A DNA stretch of 64,000 nt from Paenibacillus sp. HW567 (GCF_000374185.1 NZ_KB910518.1:1668546-1732545), one strand, 5' to 3'. Shown: positions 44,255 through 54,000, numbered from the stretch's first letter. Translations and numbers: made by a program. The notes: generated by a model from the letters alone, not told the origin.

Positions 44255-44422
44255 GCAATGGCAGACAGGCGGATGTTCCGCTGATTATATAATGGCATAA
44301 TCGCTATTTTTTGGAACATACTATCCTGAAAGTGCAAGTGATCTCACTAAGCAATGCTTGTTTTGAACTCTGCTCTACGCGGGTTTAAATAAATGGGGTT
44401 TTGAATCGAGGAGGGTAATCAC

Positions 44423-45730
44423 ATGTCTGAAGAAACTAGAAATCAGGAAGCTGCGGCAAATGTTGACAACAATGAAGCCGTGGAAGCTGTGGAAACCGCA
44501 GCAGAAGCAGTTGCCAGTAGCGAAGAGGAAGTGACTAGCCAAGAAGGTTTGGAAATCATTTCTCTGAAAAAAGGCGATACCGTGAAAGGAACAATCGTCA
44601 AAATCGAAGATAACCAAGCTTATGTAAGCATTGGATATAAATACGACGGCGTGATTCCGATTCGCGAATTGTCTTCCGTTCAACTGGACAACGCTGCAGC
44701 AGCAGTTGAAGTTGGACAAGAAGTGGAATGCAAGGTTGTCAGCATCAACGACAACAAGGAAAGCCTGGTGCTTTCCAAACGTGCAATCGACAGCGAAAAA
44801 TCATGGGAAGATCTTGAGAAATATTTTGCTTCCCAAGAAGTGATTGAAGTTACTGTGGCTGACGTTGTCAAAGGCGGCCTCGTGGCTGATGTTGGCGCGC
44901 GCGGATTTATTCCGGCTTCCATGGTTGAACGTCATTTCGTTGAAGATTTCAGTGACTACAAAGGCCGCACATTGCGTGTGAAAGTGAAAGAGCTTGACCG
45001 CGAGAACAGCAAGGTTATTCTTTCCGCCAAAGAAGTGCTGGAAGAAGAATTTGAAGCGAACAAGCAGAAGATTATGTCTGAGTTGTCTGAAGGACAAATC
45101 ATTGAAGGTACTGTGCAACGTCTGACTCAATTCGGCGCATTCGTGGATGTTGGCGGCGTTGACGGTCTGGTTCACGTATCCGAAATCGCTTGGACTCACG
45201 TTGACAAACCTTCCGATGTAGTTTCAGAAGGCGATAAGGTTCGCGTAAAAGTACTTAAGGTTGACCCTGAAAAAGGAAAAATCAGCCTCAGCATCAAAGC
45301 TGCTGCTCCAGGACCTTGGGACTCTGCAGCCGGCAAAATCAACATCGGTGATGTAGTTACAGGTGAAGTTAAACGCCTTGTGAACTTCGGAGCCTTCGTT
45401 GAACTGCTTCCAGGTGTGGAAGGCCTTGTGCATATTTCGCAAATTTCCCACAAGCACATTGGTACTCCACATGAAGTGCTTAAGGAAGGGCAAGAGGTAC
45501 AGGTCAAGGTTCTGGACTTCAATCCGTCCGAGAAGCGTGTTAGCTTGAGCATCAAGGAAACCGAAGAAGCTCCGGCTCCTGTGGCTAGACCAGAACGCAC
45601 CAACAACAGAGACAAAGCACCAAAAGAAGTGCTAAACAATCCTAACGTGTCGCTCAGCAATGAAGGACTCAGCTTCACCCTTGCTGAACGTTTCGGCGAC
45701 AAGCTGGACAAATTCAAGGGTAATAACTAA
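44423..45730 (+). CDS. rpsA: Ribosomal protein S1 homologue
   Basis: RNA-binding protein with four S1 domains, each starting with a GD(T/V)VxGTV-like strand (about residues 48, 135, 220 and 305). The 435-residue form is typical of Firmicutes, where it is not clearly part of the ribosome as in E. coli. An acidic Ala/Glu-rich N-terminus (1-45) precedes. GAGGAGGG lies before the ATG. Confidence 0.93.
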   Translation: MSEETRNQEAAANVDNNEAVEAVETAAEAVASSEEEVTSQEGLEIISLKKGDTVKGTIVKIEDNQAYVSIGYKYDGVIPIRELSSVQLDNAAAAVEVGQEVECKVVSINDNKESLVLSKRAIDSEKSWEDLEKYFASQEVIEVTVADVVKGGLVADVGARGFIPASMVERHFVEDFSDYKGRTLRVKVKELDRENSKVILSAKEVLEEEFEANKQKIMSELSEGQIIEGTVQRLTQFGAFVDVGGVDGLVHVSEIAWTHVDKPSDVVSEGDKVRVKVLKVDPEKGKISLSIKAAAPGPWDSAAGKINIGDVVTGEVKRLVNFGAFVELLPGVEGLVHISQISHKHIGTPHEVLKEGQEVQVKVLDFNPSEKRVSLSIKETEEAPAPVARPERTNNRDKAPKEVLNNPNVSLSNEGLSFTLAERFGDKLDKFKGNN

Positions 45731-45768
45731 TCCCTTTGTATTTACACTCATTAATGGGTAAAGTAATC

Positions 45769-45803
45769 GGCGAACCCTCGATACGGGGGTTCGCCGATTG
45801 TCT
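45769..45803 (+). terminator. Intrinsic terminator after rpsA
   Basis: CGGCGAACCC pairs with GGGTTCGCCG around a short loop, followed by ATTGTCTTTT. Confidence 0.82.
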
Positions 45804-45905
45804 TTTACGGAGAATTGATTCAGAGTGGCCATCCTGTAAGGGTGTTAGCCAATTTCATGGTTTTTTGCTATGATGAGAAACGTAAGAAAGACAGGAGGAA
45901 TGAAT

Positions 45906-47231
45906 ATGGCAAGACCCGTTGTGGCCATTGTTGGGAGGCCTAACGTCGGTAAATCGACGATATTTAACAGGCTGATCGGAGATAGACTGGCCATTGTAGA
46001 AGATAAACCGGGGATTACACGGGACCGGATCTATGGCGTTTCGGATTGGAACGGCAAATCCTTCAGTGTGATTGATACCGGAGGGATTGAAATTGACGGT
46101 GAGGATGCGATTCTGAAGTCCATCCGCGTTCAGGCGGAGCTGGCGATTGAGGAAGCGGATGTCATCGTTTTTATGTGTGAAGCGAAGAGCGGACTTACGA
46201 ATGCGGATGAAGAGGTAGCGCAAATTCTGTTCCGCTCCGGCAAGCCAATCGTTCTGGCAATCAATAAAGTGGACAACATGAAACGGACAGAAGATATTTA
46301 CGAATTCTATAGCCTTGGAATTGGTGATCCTATCGGTATTTCCGGCAGTCACGGCACCGGCATCGGCGATCTTCTGGATGCGGTAACTGAACGCCTGCCG
46401 GAGAAGCTTGACGAGGAATATGATGATGATGTCATTCGCGTGGCTCTGATTGGCCGTCCGAATGTAGGTAAATCATCCTTGGTGAATGCTATTTTGGGGG
46501 AAGAACGCGTAATTGTCAGCGATGTCGCCGGTACTACGCGCGATGCTATTGATACGCCTTTTGAACGGGATGGACAACGTTATGTATTGATTGATACTGC
46601 GGGAATGCGCAAGCGCGGCAAGGTATATGAAACTACGGAGAAGTACAGCGTTATGCGGGCCATGCGTGCAATTGAGAGAGCCGATGTTGTACTTGTTGTG
46701 ATTAACGGTGAGGAAGGTATTATCGACCAGGACAAACACATTGCCGGTTATGCCCATGATGCAGGCAAGGCTTCGATATTTGTGGTAAATAAATGGGATG
46801 CTGTCGAGAAGGATGATAAGACGATGCAGAACTTCGAGAACACGATCCGCGACCACTTCCTGTTCATGACCTATGCCCCGGTAGTATTCTTGTCTGCACT
46901 CACGAAACAGCGCTTGCAGAAGCTGCTGCCGGTTGTTCAGCACGTAGCTCAGCAGCATGCGCTGCGCATTACGACACATCTTGTGAATGATGTGGTATCC
47001 GATGCAGTCGCCATCAACCCTCCGCCAACGGATAAAGGACGCCGCCTGCGGATTAACTATGTGACGCAGGTTGCCGTTAAGCCGCCTACGATTGTGGTGT
47101 TCGTTAATGACCCTTCACTGATGCATTTCTCCTATGAACGGTATTTGGAGAATAAGATCCGTGCAGCATTCAATTTCGAAGGCACACCCATTCGTCTGTT
47201 TACACGGCGCAAATCCGAAAACGAAGGTTAG
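45906..47231 (+). CDS. der: Ribosome-assembly GTPase Der (EngA)
   Basis: Essential GTPase of 50S subunit assembly. Two tandem G domains with GRPNVGKST near residue 9 and GRPNVGKSS near 184, DTGG/DTAG G3 motifs, NKVD and NKWD G4 motifs, and a C-terminal KH-like domain. ATG 45906 ([10 protein letters not shown]) has the right spacing from AGGAGG; ATG 45900 and 45870 do not. The 441-residue length is normal. Confidence 0.95.
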   Translation: MARPVVAIVGRPNVGKSTIFNRLIGDRLAIVEDKPGITRDRIYGVSDWNGKSFSVIDTGGIEIDGEDAILKSIRVQAELAIEEADVIVFMCEAKSGLTNADEEVAQILFRSGKPIVLAINKVDNMKRTEDIYEFYSLGIGDPIGISGSHGTGIGDLLDAVTERLPEKLDEEYDDDVIRVALIGRPNVGKSSLVNAILGEERVIVSDVAGTTRDAIDTPFERDGQRYVLIDTAGMRKRGKVYETTEKYSVMRAMRAIERADVVLVVINGEEGIIDQDKHIAGYAHDAGKASIFVVNKWDAVEKDDKTMQNFENTIRDHFLFMTYAPVVFLSALTKQRLQKLLPVVQHVAQQHALRITTHLVNDVVSDAVAINPPPTDKGRRLRINYVTQVAVKPPTIVVFVNDPSLMHFSYERYLENKIRAAFNFEGTPIRLFTRRKSENEG

Positions 47232-47243
47232 GGGAGAAAATCA

Positions 47244-47861
47244 GTGGCGTTTGAACTTCTGGTTATCGTTGTAAGCTATCTGCTTGGCTCTGTCAGCTTC
47301 AGTGTGCTGCTGGTCCGGCTTCTCAAAGGTGTTGATATCCGCCAATATGGAAGCGGAAATGCCGGAGCTACCAACACACTGCGCGTATTGGGAAAAGGAC
47401 CGGCCATTCTGGTGCTGGTTCTGGACGTACTGAAGGGGATTGCCGCAATCTGGCTCGGAACCTGGGCAGGCGGCTGGGGGACATGGGTTGCTGTTGCTTG
47501 TGGTATCGCTGCCATTATCGGGCACAACTGGCCGCTATATTTCCACTTTCGCGGAGGTAAAGGTATAGCAACCACGATTGGCGTAATGGCGACGCTCTGT
47601 TTTTGGCCTGCGCTGATTGCCGGCATCATTGCTATTGTGTCTATCGTAATCACGAAATATGTCTCCCTGGGCTCGCTTCTGTTCGTGGCACTGACTCCGG
47701 TGTTTCTGATCTTTTCCGGGTTTACTCCGCCTGAGCTGTGGGGCAGTATTGTTATTGCCATTTTTGCCTTTTGGCGGCACCGGAGCAACATTGTGAAGAT
47801 TATCCAAGGCCGGGAGAATAAAATAGGCTCAAAGGTCAAGGAGGGGAACCGCGTTGTCTGA
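47244..47861 (+). CDS. plsY: Acyl-phosphate glycerol-3-phosphate acyltransferase
   Basis: Membrane acyltransferase for the first step of phospholipid synthesis from acyl phosphate. Motifs YLLGSVSFSVLL, YGSGNAGATNTLR, and HNWPLYFHFRGGKGIATTIG are intact within five helices. GTG start at 47244 after GGGGAG. It overlaps gpsA by 8 bases, which makes its co-substrate. Confidence 0.94.
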   Translation: MAFELLVIVVSYLLGSVSFSVLLVRLLKGVDIRQYGSGNAGATNTLRVLGKGPAILVLVLDVLKGIAAIWLGTWAGGWGTWVAVACGIAAIIGHNWPLYFHFRGGKGIATTIGVMATLCFWPALIAGIIAIVSIVITKYVSLGSLLFVALTPVFLIFSGFTPPELWGSIVIAIFAFWRHRSNIVKIIQGRENKIGSKVKEGNRVV

Positions 47862-48894
47862 TAAAGTAACCGTGCTGGTCGCGGGCAGTTGGGGAACCGC
47901 GCTGGCTACAGTGCTGGCGGCTAACCACTCGGAAGTTTATCTATGGACACGGAAGCCCGAACAAGCTGCCGAGATTAATTCCTCGCATACCAATGAACAT
48001 TTTCTGCCCGGAGTTACCTTGCCTGCGAATATTGTGGCCACCACGGATATGGAAGCGGCTGTTGCAGGGTCCAAGGCCGTTGTCATTGTGGCGCCGTCTT
48101 CTGCAATGCGGGAGGTAGCCCGCAGCCTTAAGCCGTTCTGGAAGGAAGATATGCTCTGCATTCACGCCACCAAGGGGTTCGAGACTGAGACTATGAAACG
48201 CATGTCAACGGTTATTGCTGAGGAGCTTGGCTGTACTGAAGGGCAGATTGTTGTGCTCTCCGGTCCTAGCCATGCTGAAGAAGTGGTGCGTCTGTGTCCG
48301 ACCACGGTCGTTGTGGCCTCGCCGGATGATGTTCGTTCGGGAGCGGCGCAGGGGCTGTTCATTAACAATGATTTCCGCGTGTACACTAATCGGGATCAGG
48401 TTGGGGTGGAACTGGCCGGAGCGCTGAAGAACATTATCGCCCTCGGTGCCGGATTGTCTGACGGTCTGGGCTTCGGCGATAATGCCAAGGCGGCGCTGCT
48501 CACCCGGGGCTTAGCCGAGATTTCCCGCGTTGGTGTGGAGCTTGGTGCGAATCCGCTAACTTTTGCCGGATTGGCCGGATTAGGAGACCTGGTTGTAACC
48601 GCAACGAGCAAGCACAGCCGCAACTGGCGCGCCGGCTCGATGCTGGGTCAAGGCAAGCCGCTGGCTGAGGTGCTGGACTCTATGGGAATGGTGGTTGAAG
48701 GAATCCGCACAACGGAAGCGGCCTATGCCATTTCGCTCAAGCTGAATGTGCAGATGCCCATTACGGATCAGATTTATCATGTGCTGTTCAAAGGCAGATC
48801 GCCGCGCAGAGCGGTTGAAGCCTTGATGGGCCGAGACCGCAAGACGGAGATGGAAGCTATTTCCCAGGAAACCTGGGAGCAGTGGCATTCCTGA
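47854..48894 (+). CDS. gpsA: Glycerol-3-phosphate dehydrogenase [NAD(P)+]
   Basis: Reduces dihydroxyacetone phosphate to sn-glycerol 3-phosphate for lipid synthesis. The coenzyme motif is VAGSWGTALATVLA, the catalytic Lys lies in AGALKNIIALGAGL, and AGLGDLVVTATSKHSRN is conserved. TTG 47854 follows AAGGAGGGG. The 346-residue length is normal. Confidence 0.95.
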   Translation: MSDKVTVLVAGSWGTALATVLAANHSEVYLWTRKPEQAAEINSSHTNEHFLPGVTLPANIVATTDMEAAVAGSKAVVIVAPSSAMREVARSLKPFWKEDMLCIHATKGFETETMKRMSTVIAEELGCTEGQIVVLSGPSHAEEVVRLCPTTVVVASPDDVRSGAAQGLFINNDFRVYTNRDQVGVELAGALKNIIALGAGLSDGLGFGDNAKAALLTRGLAEISRVGVELGANPLTFAGLAGLGDLVVTATSKHSRNWRAGSMLGQGKPLAEVLDSMGMVVEGIRTTEAAYAISLKLNVQMPITDQIYHVLFKGRSPRRAVEALMGRDRKTEMEAISQETWEQWHS

Positions 48895-48960
48895 TGAGCG
48901 TTCACCTTTTTCCCGAAATTCTCATATGTTGTAAGGGGATTGACGGAGGAGGGATGAAAA

Positions 48961-49236
48961 GTGAGCAGAGATTTTTCCAAGGATGCATTGAACGCCATCA
49001 ACAAAAAGGCGGGCAAGAACATTACGGAAGGTGCCGTCAAAAAGCTGGCCGCTACGGTCAAGCCGGGAACCACACAGAATGAAGCCCAGCTCCGCCAGTT
49101 AATCAAGCAGGTGTCATCAATGGCGAAGGTACCAGTCAGTGAAGCTACTGTGCAGGAAATTATCAACGCGGTCAAAAAAGGCGGCGCGAACACAGGCACA
49201 ATGGATTCATTAATGAAAATGATGCTGAAAAAATAG
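48961..49236 (+). CDS. spoVIF: Stage VI sporulation protein F
   Basis: A 91-residue protein required in Bacillus for spore coat assembly. The conserved start FSKDALNAINKKAGKNITE and the middle LRQLIKQVSSMAKVPVSE are present. GTG 48961 follows GGAGGAGGG. A terminator follows. Confidence 0.85.
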   Translation: MSRDFSKDALNAINKKAGKNITEGAVKKLAATVKPGTTQNEAQLRQLIKQVSSMAKVPVSEATVQEIINAVKKGGANTGTMDSLMKMMLKK

Positions 49237-49254
49237 CGTGATTTTTTGGTGAGC

Positions 49255-49314
49255 AAAGAGCAAAGATTTCGGAGTCCCCCCAGATTCCGCGAATGTTTGC
49301 TCTTTTTTTGTGCT
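49255..49314 (+). terminator. Intrinsic terminator after spoVIF
   Basis: AGAGCAAA near 49256-49264 pairs with TTTGCTCT near 49299-49306, with pairing inner arms, followed by TTTTTT. Confidence 0.78.
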
Positions 49315-49401
49315 GCACATGATTCTATTTACGGCTGAAACGGATCGAATCCATGCTATAATGATCGCAATCCATTTTAACTCAACAGGGGGAGCTTTGA
49401 C

Positions 49402-49521
49402 ATGGACCCAATGCCGAAGATGTGATTATCTTTGATTGGGATTCTGGTTATGGGATTGTCCGTTGTTGCTTTCCTTGTTATGTTAATCGGTCTACTGGGC
49501 GGAGCGGCTTCAATTATGTAA
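49402..49521 (+). pseudogene. DUF2768-like small membrane protein, TGA at codon 8
   Basis: A 40-codon frame starts MDPMPKM after GGGGAG, then has TGA at 49423-49425, then continues LSLIGILVMGLSVVAFLVML to a TAA at 49519. This matches small DUF2768-type proteins, which begin MDPxTKMW and have one helix, so TGA replaces the conserved TGG (Trp). Other genes here use TGA as a stop, so this is most simply a nonsense mutation. Confidence 0.6.
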
Positions 49522-49581
49522 GCATTTACATTGAATTTAGGCAGAGATGTAGATCATAGGTCCAAGGAAGGAAGCTGAATC

Positions 49582-49950
49582 ATGAAAACGCAAAAGGGAT
49601 GGACGGTCACCTTTCAGCCGGGCGGGCGTGGAGCTGTAGTTAAGCACGGAACCTCGCTGCTCGAAGCATCGCGCAAAGCCGGAGTGGCTCTAACCACCCG
49701 CTGCGGAGGCAAGGCAGGCTGTCTGATGTGCAAGGTAAAAGTGGAAGATGATTGCGCTGCGGCCCTAAAGCCTCCAGAGGATGCCGAGCAGCGCAAGCTG
49801 GGAAGTTTGCTGGAGGAGGGGGTACGTTTGGCCTGTCAAGCTGCTGTATGGAATGATGTGACCGTCCATCTCCCGGAAGATCCGCTTAAGGCTGCTGTGC
49901 GGCGCAGACTGGAGGCGGCGAAGCGTGGAGAGGAAGACGAGTTATGGTAG
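49582..49950 (+). CDS. [2Fe-2S] ferredoxin-like protein
   Basis: A 122-residue plant-type ferredoxin with cluster cysteines Cys41, Cys47 and Cys50 in RCGGKAGCLMCKV and Cys85 in RLACQA. A basic C-terminal tail of about 25 residues is added. The redox partner is unknown. AAGGAAGG precedes the ATG. It lies between the DUF2768 remnant and a frame-split gene, upstream of spoIVA, so a role in the sporulation stage is possible. Confidence 0.85.
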   Translation: MKTQKGWTVTFQPGGRGAVVKHGTSLLEASRKAGVALTTRCGGKAGCLMCKVKVEDDCAAALKPPEDAEQRKLGSLLEEGVRLACQAAVWNDVTVHLPEDPLKAAVRRRLEAAKRGEEDELW

Positions 49951-50494
49951 CAATTGCTGCTGTAATAAGCGGAGGAGGCGGGCTTAATGGGCGGCATCAG
50001 GAGGAAGGGCTGCTGCCTTCGGGAAAGGCGGCAGTGCGTATTTTCTGATTTTGGATGAAGAAGAGGTTCCCGCAGTCAAGCTGATGGATCTGGTTACGGT
50101 GCAGAAGGTCAATGATATTCAGCATCAGGTGGACCGCTATAAGTCCGTACATGGAGGCAGATTGCCTGAAGGGGTGACGCTGCATCCGGGCCTCTATGTC
50201 ATTGCATCAAAGCAAGCAGGAACAGGCTCCATAACATTAAGCAGCATCTATTCCGGCCAGCCGCTGGCGTTCATCATGGACAAGAACGGTACGGTATACG
50301 CCGATTATAGTTTCGATATCATGACTGCTATTGACAAGGCCGGTGGTTCCCCAGCCCCCTCAGATATAAATCCCCATCCTTCTCCCAAAATAAAGTTCTA
50401 TCCTCACATTCTCCCTCATATGCTAGCTGAGAAGGCTTCCGGGCGTCGTGACGCTCTGCGGCGCGCAGTGGCAGATTTTAAGAATTTCGATTGA
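49944..50494 (+). CDS. Hypothetical gene split by a -1 frame change
   Basis: ATG 49944 follows GGAGAGGA and overlaps the ferredoxin stop, reading MVAIAAVISGGGGLNG to a TGA at 50046. A second frame, open from 49988, has no usual start until TTG 50051 (no ribosome binding site) and reads GSAYFLILDEEEVPAVKL to 50494. The change of frame is -1, and G GGA AAG at 50021-50027 is in exact register for -1 slippage; AGGAGGA lies 15 bases before. The product would be 183 residues. Either a programmed frameshift or a mutation. Confidence 0.45.
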
Positions 50495-50510
50495 AATGCG
50501 CGGGTAGCGG

Positions 50511-50539
50511 GTCATAAATCCGTTCTGGATACATATGAT
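50511..50539 (+). promoter_or_regulatory. Possible sigma-E promoter of spoIVA
   Basis: GTCATAAA (50511-50518), 13 bases, then CATATGAT (50532-50539) resemble sigma-E boxes, the factor known to drive spoIVA in the mother cell. Match is partial. A GC-rich leader of about 190 bases follows. Confidence 0.35.
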
Positions 50540-50738
50540 GATACTAGTCCAAATGCATGTCCGAGCATTCGGAGTTTAGCTTCGGGGCAGAAGGTTCCGC
50601 CCATAAGGCAGGCTAGGCTCCCTGGCGGGCAATGTCAAGTCCGGTGGATGTCCTGCAAGGGTCAGATAGCCGGCGGAACGCGAAGTCGATGCTCTTCAGG
50701 CATTTTTTCTTCGGAGTACTATGAGGAGGGGATCTCTT

Positions 50739-52217
50739 TTGGAAAAAGTGGATATTTTCAAGGACATTGCCGAGCGTACCGGCGGAGATATTTATCTTGG
50801 CGTCGTCGGCGCGGTTCGCACAGGGAAATCAACATTTATTAAACGCTTCATGGAAACCATCGTCTTGCCGAACATCACGAGCGAGTCGGACCGGGTAAGA
50901 GCGGTAGATGAGCTTCCGCAAAGCGCGGCAGGCAAAACAATCATGACAACGGAGCCGAAATTTGTGCCGAACAACGCGGTGCAGATCAAGGTCGCTGAAG
51001 GGCTGGAGGTCAACGTCCGCCTGGTTGATTGTGTAGGTTATGCTGTTGAGGGCGCAAAGGGCTATGAGGATGAAAATGGTCCCCGCATGATCTCTACACC
51101 CTGGTTTGAGGAGCCGATCCCATTCCAGGAAGCGGCGGAAATCGGTACGCGTAAAGTCATTCAGGAGCATTCCACGCTGGGTGTGGTCGTGACTACAGAC
51201 GGCACCATTGCTGAAATTCCGCGTTATTCGTATGTGGATTCTGAAGAGCGCGTTATCGCTGAGCTGAAGGAGGTTGGCAAGCCGTTTGTGCTTGTGATCA
51301 ACTCCACCCGGCCGCGCAGTGAAGAGGCGCAGCAGCTCCGCGGCGAGCTTGCCGCCAAATATGATATTCCGGTCATGACGCTAAGTGCAGCTAGCATGAC
51401 TGAGGAGGACGTGACTGGCGTCCTGCGCGAAGTCCTGTATGAATTCCCGGTTCATGAGGTTAACGTGAATCTGCCGAGCTGGGTGATGGTGCTCGGTGAG
51501 GATCACTGGCTGCGCAGCAGCTATGAGAATTCCGTCCGTGATACCGTGAAGGATATCCGCCGGCTGCGCGATGTCGACCGGCTGGTATCCCAGTTTACGG
51601 AATACGATTTCATTGATAGAGCAGGACTCAGCGGAATGAACATGGGCCAGGGTGTGGCGGAGATTGATCTGTACGCGCCTGAAGAGCTGTATGATCAGGT
51701 TCTGATGGAGGTTGTCGGCGTTGAAATCCGCGGCAAAGATCATCTGCTGCAGCTTATGCAGGAATTCGCACATGCCAAACGTGAATATGACCGCTTCTCG
51801 GAAGCGCTGGAAATGGTCAAAACTACAGGCTACGGCATCGCTGCCCCGTCGCTAGCCGAAATGGCGCTGGATGAGCCGGAGCTGATCCGCCAGGGCGCGC
51901 GGTTCGGGGTGCGGCTGAAGGCTACAGCGCCATCCATTCATATGATCCGCGTAGATGTGGAATCGGAATTCTCGCCGATCATCGGCACGGAGAAGCAGAG
52001 CGAGGAGCTGATGCGGTATCTGATGCAGGATTTCGAGAACGACCCGATCAAGATCTGGGAATCCGATATTTTCGGCCGCTCCCTGCACTCCATTGTGCGT
52101 GAAGGCATCCAGGGCAAAATCGCCATGATGCCGGACAATGCCCGCTACAAGCTGCAGGAAACGCTGGGAAGAATCATCAATGAAGGCTCGGGCGGATTGA
52201 TTGCTATCATTCTGTAA
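50739..52217 (+). CDS. spoIVA: Stage IV sporulation protein A
   Basis: Cytoskeletal ATPase that forms the basement layer of the spore coat on the forespore surface. The Walker A motif GAVRTGKS spans residues 24-31, DELPQSAAGKTIMTTEPKFV follows, and the C-terminus ends INEGSGGLIAIIL, which is essential for localisation by SpoVM. TTG 50739 (MEKVDIFKDIAERTGG) matches the family exactly and follows GAGGAGGGG; ATG 50721 would be inside that site. The 492-residue length is exact. Confidence 0.97.
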   Translation: MEKVDIFKDIAERTGGDIYLGVVGAVRTGKSTFIKRFMETIVLPNITSESDRVRAVDELPQSAAGKTIMTTEPKFVPNNAVQIKVAEGLEVNVRLVDCVGYAVEGAKGYEDENGPRMISTPWFEEPIPFQEAAEIGTRKVIQEHSTLGVVVTTDGTIAEIPRYSYVDSEERVIAELKEVGKPFVLVINSTRPRSEEAQQLRGELAAKYDIPVMTLSAASMTEEDVTGVLREVLYEFPVHEVNVNLPSWVMVLGEDHWLRSSYENSVRDTVKDIRRLRDVDRLVSQFTEYDFIDRAGLSGMNMGQGVAEIDLYAPEELYDQVLMEVVGVEIRGKDHLLQLMQEFAHAKREYDRFSEALEMVKTTGYGIAAPSLAEMALDEPELIRQGARFGVRLKATAPSIHMIRVDVESEFSPIIGTEKQSEELMRYLMQDFENDPIKIWESDIFGRSLHSIVREGIQGKIAMMPDNARYKLQETLGRIINEGSGGLIAIIL

Positions 52218-52226
52218 ATTAAAGCT

Positions 52227-52273
52227 ATACGTAAAGAGAGAGTAGGGCGGGAGAAACCCCGCTCTCTTTTTGC
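52227..52273 (+). terminator. Intrinsic terminator after spoIVA
   Basis: AGAGAGAGTAGGGCGG pairs with CCCCGCTCTCT, followed by TTTTT near 52266. Confidence 0.82.
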
Positions 52274-52501
52274 GTAAATGAAGACCGGAAGCAGGGGGCT
52301 TACCGGGCAAAAAATGCTACTTTCTGCTCCTTTTTTGAGTAACGCCTTGAAATTATGAATGGGCTGTATTACTATAAGTTTGTTGCGCTTCTAGGAAGAG
52401 TGGCGCTAATATCTAGTAAAAAACGGGATTATCACGTATATTTTGCGTTGAAACGGAAACAGTGTATGATACCGGAAATTTGCTCAGGGAGGTGAGAAGA
52501 C

Positions 52502-52774
52502 ATGAATAAATCTGATTTGATCAATGTGGTAACAGAAGCAACTGAACTTCCCAAGAAAGATGCTACTAAAGCGGTAGATGCCGTTTTCGAAGCAATCACA
52601 GGAGCTCTGCAAAGCGGAGACAAAGTTCAACTGGTTGGCTTCGGAAACTTTGAAGTGCGCGAACGTTCCGCACGTAAAGGCCGGAACCCGCAAACTGGTG
52701 AAGAAATCGAAATTCCTTCGAGCAAGGTACCGGCATTTAAACCGGGCAAAGCTCTTAAAGACGGAATCAAATAG
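52502..52774 (+). CDS. hup: DNA-binding protein HU
   Basis: Nucleoid protein of 90 residues with the HU signature [21 protein letters not shown] at 46-66 (given as [19 protein letters not shown]) and the start [12 protein letters not shown]. It bends DNA without sequence preference. GGGAGGTGAG precedes the ATG. In B. subtilis the homologue hbs also follows spoIVA. Confidence 0.96.
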   Translation: MNKSDLINVVTEATELPKKDATKAVDAVFEAITGALQSGDKVQLVGFGNFEVRERSARKGRNPQTGEEIEIPSSKVPAFKPGKALKDGIK

Positions 52775-52818
52775 AGATTTCTACATATCTATCCCATAAT
52801 CTTTTTGAGTAACTACGA

Positions 52819-52848
52819 TGCCGCCCGCAAAGGCGGCATTTATTTTTG
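52819..52848 (+). terminator. Intrinsic terminator after hup
   Basis: GATGCCGCC pairs with GGCGGCAT, followed by TTATTTTT. Confidence 0.82.
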
Positions 52849-52986
52849 ACAGGACCGCGTATACTCACCGACTAAGCGTAGTTCATTGAAGTAACGCTAA
52901 CAAAACTAAGTGGATGCTTCCGAAGTCAGTTTTGTACGAAGGAAATCAGGGGGCAGGCGCTAACAAAACTTTAAGGAGGATTGAAT

Positions 52987-53235
52987 ATGACTGAGAAGAA
53001 TAGTGGCGATCATTCCGCCCCGGCGGACAGCGACTACGTTGTAATCAAAGCCAAAGAGAATGGCGTTCAGGTCATCGGGCTTACCAGAGGGCTGGACACG
53101 CGTTTTCACCACACGGAGAAGCTGGACAAAGGCGAGGTGCTCATCGCCCAATTCACCGATCATACCTCAGCGATAAAAATCCGCGGCAAGGCCGAAATAT
53201 GGAGCAAACACGGACAAATGGAAAGTGAAAGCTGA
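52987..53235 (+). CDS. mtrB: trp RNA-binding attenuation protein (TRAP)
   Basis: Undecamer-forming protein that, when loaded with tryptophan, wraps trp leader RNA on GAG/TAG repeats. The core [37 protein letters not shown] and [11 protein letters not shown] matches TRAP of B. subtilis, including the RNA-binding lysines and arginine in KLDK and IKIRG. ATG 52987 follows AAGGAGGA by 7 bases. Its target is present at 63.57-63.65 kb. Confidence 0.96.
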   Translation: MTEKNSGDHSAPADSDYVVIKAKENGVQVIGLTRGLDTRFHHTEKLDKGEVLIAQFTDHTSAIKIRGKAEIWSKHGQMESES

Positions 53236-53262
53236 AAAGCAGGCATAGCCTGCTTTTTTTAA
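53236..53262 (+). terminator. Intrinsic terminator after mtrB
   Basis: AAAAGCAGGC pairs with GCCTGCTTTT around ATA, followed by further T. Confidence 0.85.
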
Positions 53263-53346
53263 CAATATAACTAAGGATAGCCGAGTCTCGTGTCTCCGTA
53301 TATTCGCACTACGAGGCGGCAACGATGGAGGATAAGGAGGCTTGTC

Positions 53347-53886
53347 ATGAACCGGAGCTGGCTGATGGGAACAGTAATGCTGATATCCGTGGGTTCCGTA
53401 CTACTGCTGCCGCAACTGGCGGCGGTTGAGCCTATCGTTGCCGGGAAGCATGCAGTGCTTGAGACCTTGGGCGGCAGCAGTACGGTTCTGGGAAATGACA
53501 ACCTCGTAGACAGGCTGGCGGAGCTTCCCCTGACCCTGTCCATTGACAGGGTTGGCTGGAAAAGCCAGGTTCTGACTCTGGATCTGAAGTTGACTGCGAA
53601 TGATTCAGAGCCGCAGGAGCTGTATCAGAACATGGCTATGGCTATTTCCTTTGCCTTTCAGGATACATCGAATGTGGATCAATTGCTGCTGCGGATCGTT
53701 GCGGAGGATAAATGGCTGAACAGCCGCCGGCTGCTGCTTGCAGGTGATATCCGCCGGAGCGAATGGTCGCTGGAGCTGCAGGAGGCTCTGCAGAATGCCG
53801 GGAGCAGACCGCTGCCGGAGAACATCAAGAAAGGCTTCCGCATAAGTGAAAGCGAGCTCTGGAAGAAGCAGTTTATTTATCCCTAA
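53347..53886 (+). CDS. Membrane-anchored hypothetical protein
   Basis: A 179-residue protein with one N-terminal helix (about 6-24, LMGTVMLISVGSVLLLP) and an outer domain rich in charged helices. I do not recognise the family. ATG 53347 follows ATAAGGAGG; a longer frame from GTG 53290 would add a basic segment. It lies between mtrB and hepS, where B. subtilis has no gene. Confidence 0.6.
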   Translation: MNRSWLMGTVMLISVGSVLLLPQLAAVEPIVAGKHAVLETLGGSSTVLGNDNLVDRLAELPLTLSIDRVGWKSQVLTLDLKLTANDSEPQELYQNMAMAISFAFQDTSNVDQLLLRIVAEDKWLNSRRLLLAGDIRRSEWSLELQEALQNAGSRPLPENIKKGFRISESELWKKQFIYP

Positions 53887-54000
53887 TCTGGGTAAAAGAA
53901 ACTAGAACGGTCCAGAGTGCGTGACAAAAAAACATGTGATATAATAGACAAGATTGTGAACAAAGATATTGCCAAAACGTCAATGGCTTCGGAGGCTGAA

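Noticed and set aside
17277..49425. UGA read as tryptophan (stops at 17277 and 49423 both replace Trp)
   Set aside because: cmk, ubiX, mqnA, aroB and others end in TGA, and resB has further lesions, so TGA is a true stop here.
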